The translations under genes were made by a program, and so were the position numbers. From JAAXKN01 sp036261625 (GTDB taxonomy: Bacteria > Bacteroidota > Ignavibacteria > Ignavibacteriales > SURF-24): a DNA stretch of 64,000 nt. Numbering within the stretch: the first letter of the stretch is position 1; each line of letters begins with the position of its first letter. Of the stretch, positions 63,037 to 64,000 are shown in pieces. The notes below the pieces were generated by a model. It had not been told where the DNA came from and did not search any database. It worked only from the letters and a program-made list of their open reading frames with translations. The stretch lies in assembly GCA_036261625.1 (NCBI GenBank), contig DATAKL010000009.1, positions 7,271-71,270 on the forward strand, in the 5' to 3' direction.

Positions 63037-63363
63037 ATGGGTATAAAAGACAGGCTGGTTTCAAAAGGAGCAGAAAAAGTAATTAACAATCTATTTGAAG
63101 ACATTGGAAAGATTTCCGATCTGGCAATAGATTCCAGAAACAAGGCAATCAGGCTCACCGTGGACTTAAAAGGTGAAACCCGTCCGCTAAGCGTTGATAT
63201 CAGGGAATATGAGGTTCTGGAAGAAGGGTCACATTATTACATGATTATCCACAGGTTTTCATCTTCGAGGGAGTGGATGACCACGGCATTCGAGAAGTTT
63301 TTCAAAGGCATGAAGCTTCCGATCCCCGACAAGTACGGCTTCCTTATCAAGCAGACGCTATAG
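63037..63363 (+). CDS. Hypothetical protein, about 108 residues
   Basis: Starts at ATG 63037 (a TTG at 63031 is possible); no strong ribosome-binding site. The protein is soluble with a charged C-terminal half (SREWMTTAFEKFFKGMKLPIPDKYGF). It may be a sterol-carrier- or DUF-type small domain, but no family is recognised. It stands alone between the barrel gene and the repeat region. Confidence 0.6.
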   Translation: MGIKDRLVSKGAEKVINNLFEDIGKISDLAIDSRNKAIRLTVDLKGETRPLSVDIREYEVLEEGSHYYMIIHRFSSSREWMTTAFEKFFKGMKLPIPDKYGFLIKQTL

Positions 63364-63429
63364 TATCATAGCGCAATGTTTCATCAATTGGAATAATGCC
63401 TGTGCAATGTGAGCATTTAGAATACGCAG

Positions 63430-63554
63430 TGCCTGACGGCAGGCAGGCACAAGAAAACGGCGTAGCCGTTTCATGTCTGTAGCCCAGGGTTCGTAGAACC
63501 CTGGGGGCGTAAAACAAAATCATCCCCAAACCACGTCAGTGGTTTCATGTCTGT
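63430..63554. repeat. Palindrome cluster with CATGTCTGT spacers
   Basis: TGCCTGACGGCAGGCA (63430-63445), AAACGGCGTAGCCGTTT (63455-63471), CCCAGGGTTCGTAGAACCCTGGG (63483-63505) and AAACCACGTCAGTGGTTT (63528-63545). The second and fourth are each followed by CATGTCTGT, near the CATATTTGTAG tail of the palindrome at 1843. No gene is present in 63364-63647. Confidence 0.7.
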
Positions 63555-63685
63555 TACCCGCGCCATGAAATTAAAAATCCCGAAGAATTGTTTATAATAT
63601 TAAACACCTTTCCGTATAAATAACTATGATTTGGAAAACCTTTGTAAATCGGGTAGGAAGCGGCTCGTAGCCGCTGTCCCCCCAC

Positions 63686-63716
63686 ACCACCCGGCATACT
63701 TACGTACCAGGGCGGT
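63686..63716 (-). ncRNA. Group II intron domain V
   Basis: On the minus strand ACCGCCC...GGGTGGT pairs at the base, GG/CC and TAC/GTA pair above, a 2-base bulge lies on the 3' side, and the loop is GTAA, a GNRA tetraloop. Length, loop and bulge all match the catalytic domain V. Confidence 0.75.
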
Positions 63717-63736
63717 TTCCAAGTAACCGTTACACT

Positions 63737-64000
63737 TTACCATGTTGGAGAAAGTGACTGAAGACCTAATTGCTGGAACCATTTGTTATTCATTGCCTTG
63801 CCTACTGCTATCTTCTTTGACATATTCCACCATCCTTGCGAGTACATTGCGACATTCCAGCTTTTGTTCTTCTCACATCCAAGACTTTGAAGAAATTTTA
63901 CTATGGAGTACTTCCTTCCGCACTGCTTCAGGCGGTAGCACCTCAGTTTTCTTCTTATCCACTGATCCGTTTCCCTCAGCTTCGTAAGCCATACGTTTGC
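63737..64000 (-). CDS. Group II intron reverse transcriptase/maturase, C-terminal part
   Basis: 87 residues to the stop at 63737; the start is outside the window. DQWIRRKLRCYRLKQCGRK and KAMNNKWFQQLGLQSLSPTW match the GIIM (maturase X/thumb) domain of intron-encoded reverse transcriptases, which help splicing and insertion. The stop codon lies about 20 bases ahead of domain V, the usual position in domain IV. There is no sign of an endonuclease (HNH) domain after it. A plus-strand open frame over the same bases is its shadow. Confidence 0.9.
   Translation of the reverse strand, partial: ANVWLTKLRETDQWIRRKLRCYRLKQCGRKYSIVKFLQSLGCEKNKSWNVAMYSQGWWNMSKKIAVGKAMNNKWFQQLGLQSLSPTW

Larger units (their letters stand above)
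63648..64000 (-). mobile_element. Group II intron, 3' part (runs off the window)
   Basis: On the minus strand the sequence runs from the reverse transcriptase gene into a domain V hairpin, then a domain VI-like stem (AGCGGCTACGAGCCGCT), and ends TCCTACCCGAT, a common 3' terminus. The intron continues beyond base 64,000. The 3' exon (63,647 downward) carries no recognised gene. Confidence 0.85.

Noticed and set aside
63742..63987. Plus-strand open frame of 81 codons at the right edge
   Set aside because: The minus strand encodes the maturase domain of a group II intron here, so this is its shadow.
1..64000. tRNA and rRNA genes
   Set aside because: Intergenic regions were read for the T-loop GTTCGA pattern and acceptor pairing and for rRNA signatures; none was recognised. 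A tRNAscan-SE/Infernal run would settle this.

Overview
The window looks like a chromosomal segment of a member of the Ignavibacteria (Bacteroidota/Chlorobiota group). The grounds are a secreted protein ending in a type IX secretion sorting domain with the PNPFNPTT signature, promoters with the Bacteroidota-type TAnnTTTG -7 box (clearest before proS), weak or absent Shine-Dalgarno sequences for many genes, and intergenic palindromic repeats. This assignment rests on protein style and was not tested by a database search. No rRNA, tRNA or CRISPR array was recognised.

Bases 1-27,100 are mostly housekeeping or conserved genes: a GHL10-type secreted glycosidase, a U32/TrhP-like tRNA hydroxylation protein, prolyl-tRNA synthetase, an RsmI-like methyltransferase, an Nfu iron-sulfur protein, an aldo/keto reductase, a PPK2 kinase, a SCO1 plus PCu(A)C copper-delivery pair, an HGSNAT/DUF5009-like membrane protein, a nitroreductase, a secreted 5'-nucleotidase, a radical SAM/DUF6873 pair, a membrane metallophosphoesterase, a fused ADP-forming acyl-CoA synthetase, valyl-tRNA synthetase and a two-gene PspC-type membrane operon. 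One small conserved-looking gene (54 codons, minus strand, 7466-7630) is easily missed. The gaps at 1.8-2.4, 3.75, 11.4, 15.5 and 20.3 kb hold palindromic repeats.

Bases about 27,100-47,150 look like an accessory region, more A+T rich and rich in mobility and conflict genes: a MntA/HepT toxin-antitoxin pair, a membrane-anchored MutS-like ATPase, an AbrB-pRiA4b fusion, two consecutive ECF sigma/anti-sigma cassettes carrying TonB-like, TlpA-like and Gal-binding-like exported proteins, a GIY-YIG protein, a decayed integrase-core transposase, an intact-looking IS256-family element, a surface lipoprotein, a large type IX-secreted protein, an addiction-module/ParE pair, a second MntA copy that has lost its HepT partner, and signal peptidase I. 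Fragments of one nested-palindrome family sit at both margins (27.83 and 47.02-47.15 kb).

Bases 47,150-63,400 return to denser coding. They hold an ECF sigma with an RskA-like anti-sigma, a TPR-TlpA thioredoxin, a double PRC-barrel protein, a Cu/Zn superoxide dismutase next to a quinol-dependent nitric oxide reductase (a plausible oxidative and nitrosative defence block), a CrtI-like oxidoreductase, a BamA-like outer-membrane barrel, a gnd-pgl pentose-phosphate pair, a baeRF-like protein and a small outer-membrane barrel. The right edge (63,648-64,000, minus strand) is the 3' end of a group II intron: the C-terminal maturase domain of its reverse transcriptase, then a domain V hairpin.

The least ordinary signals are the modular palindromic elements, whose hairpin arms change between copies while the spacers stay constant; a pair of similar miniature minus-strand reading frames with a shared leader (36.1 and 44.4 kb); the AbrB-pRiA4b fusion; the orphaned MntA copy; and a SodC without its usual disulfide cysteines.
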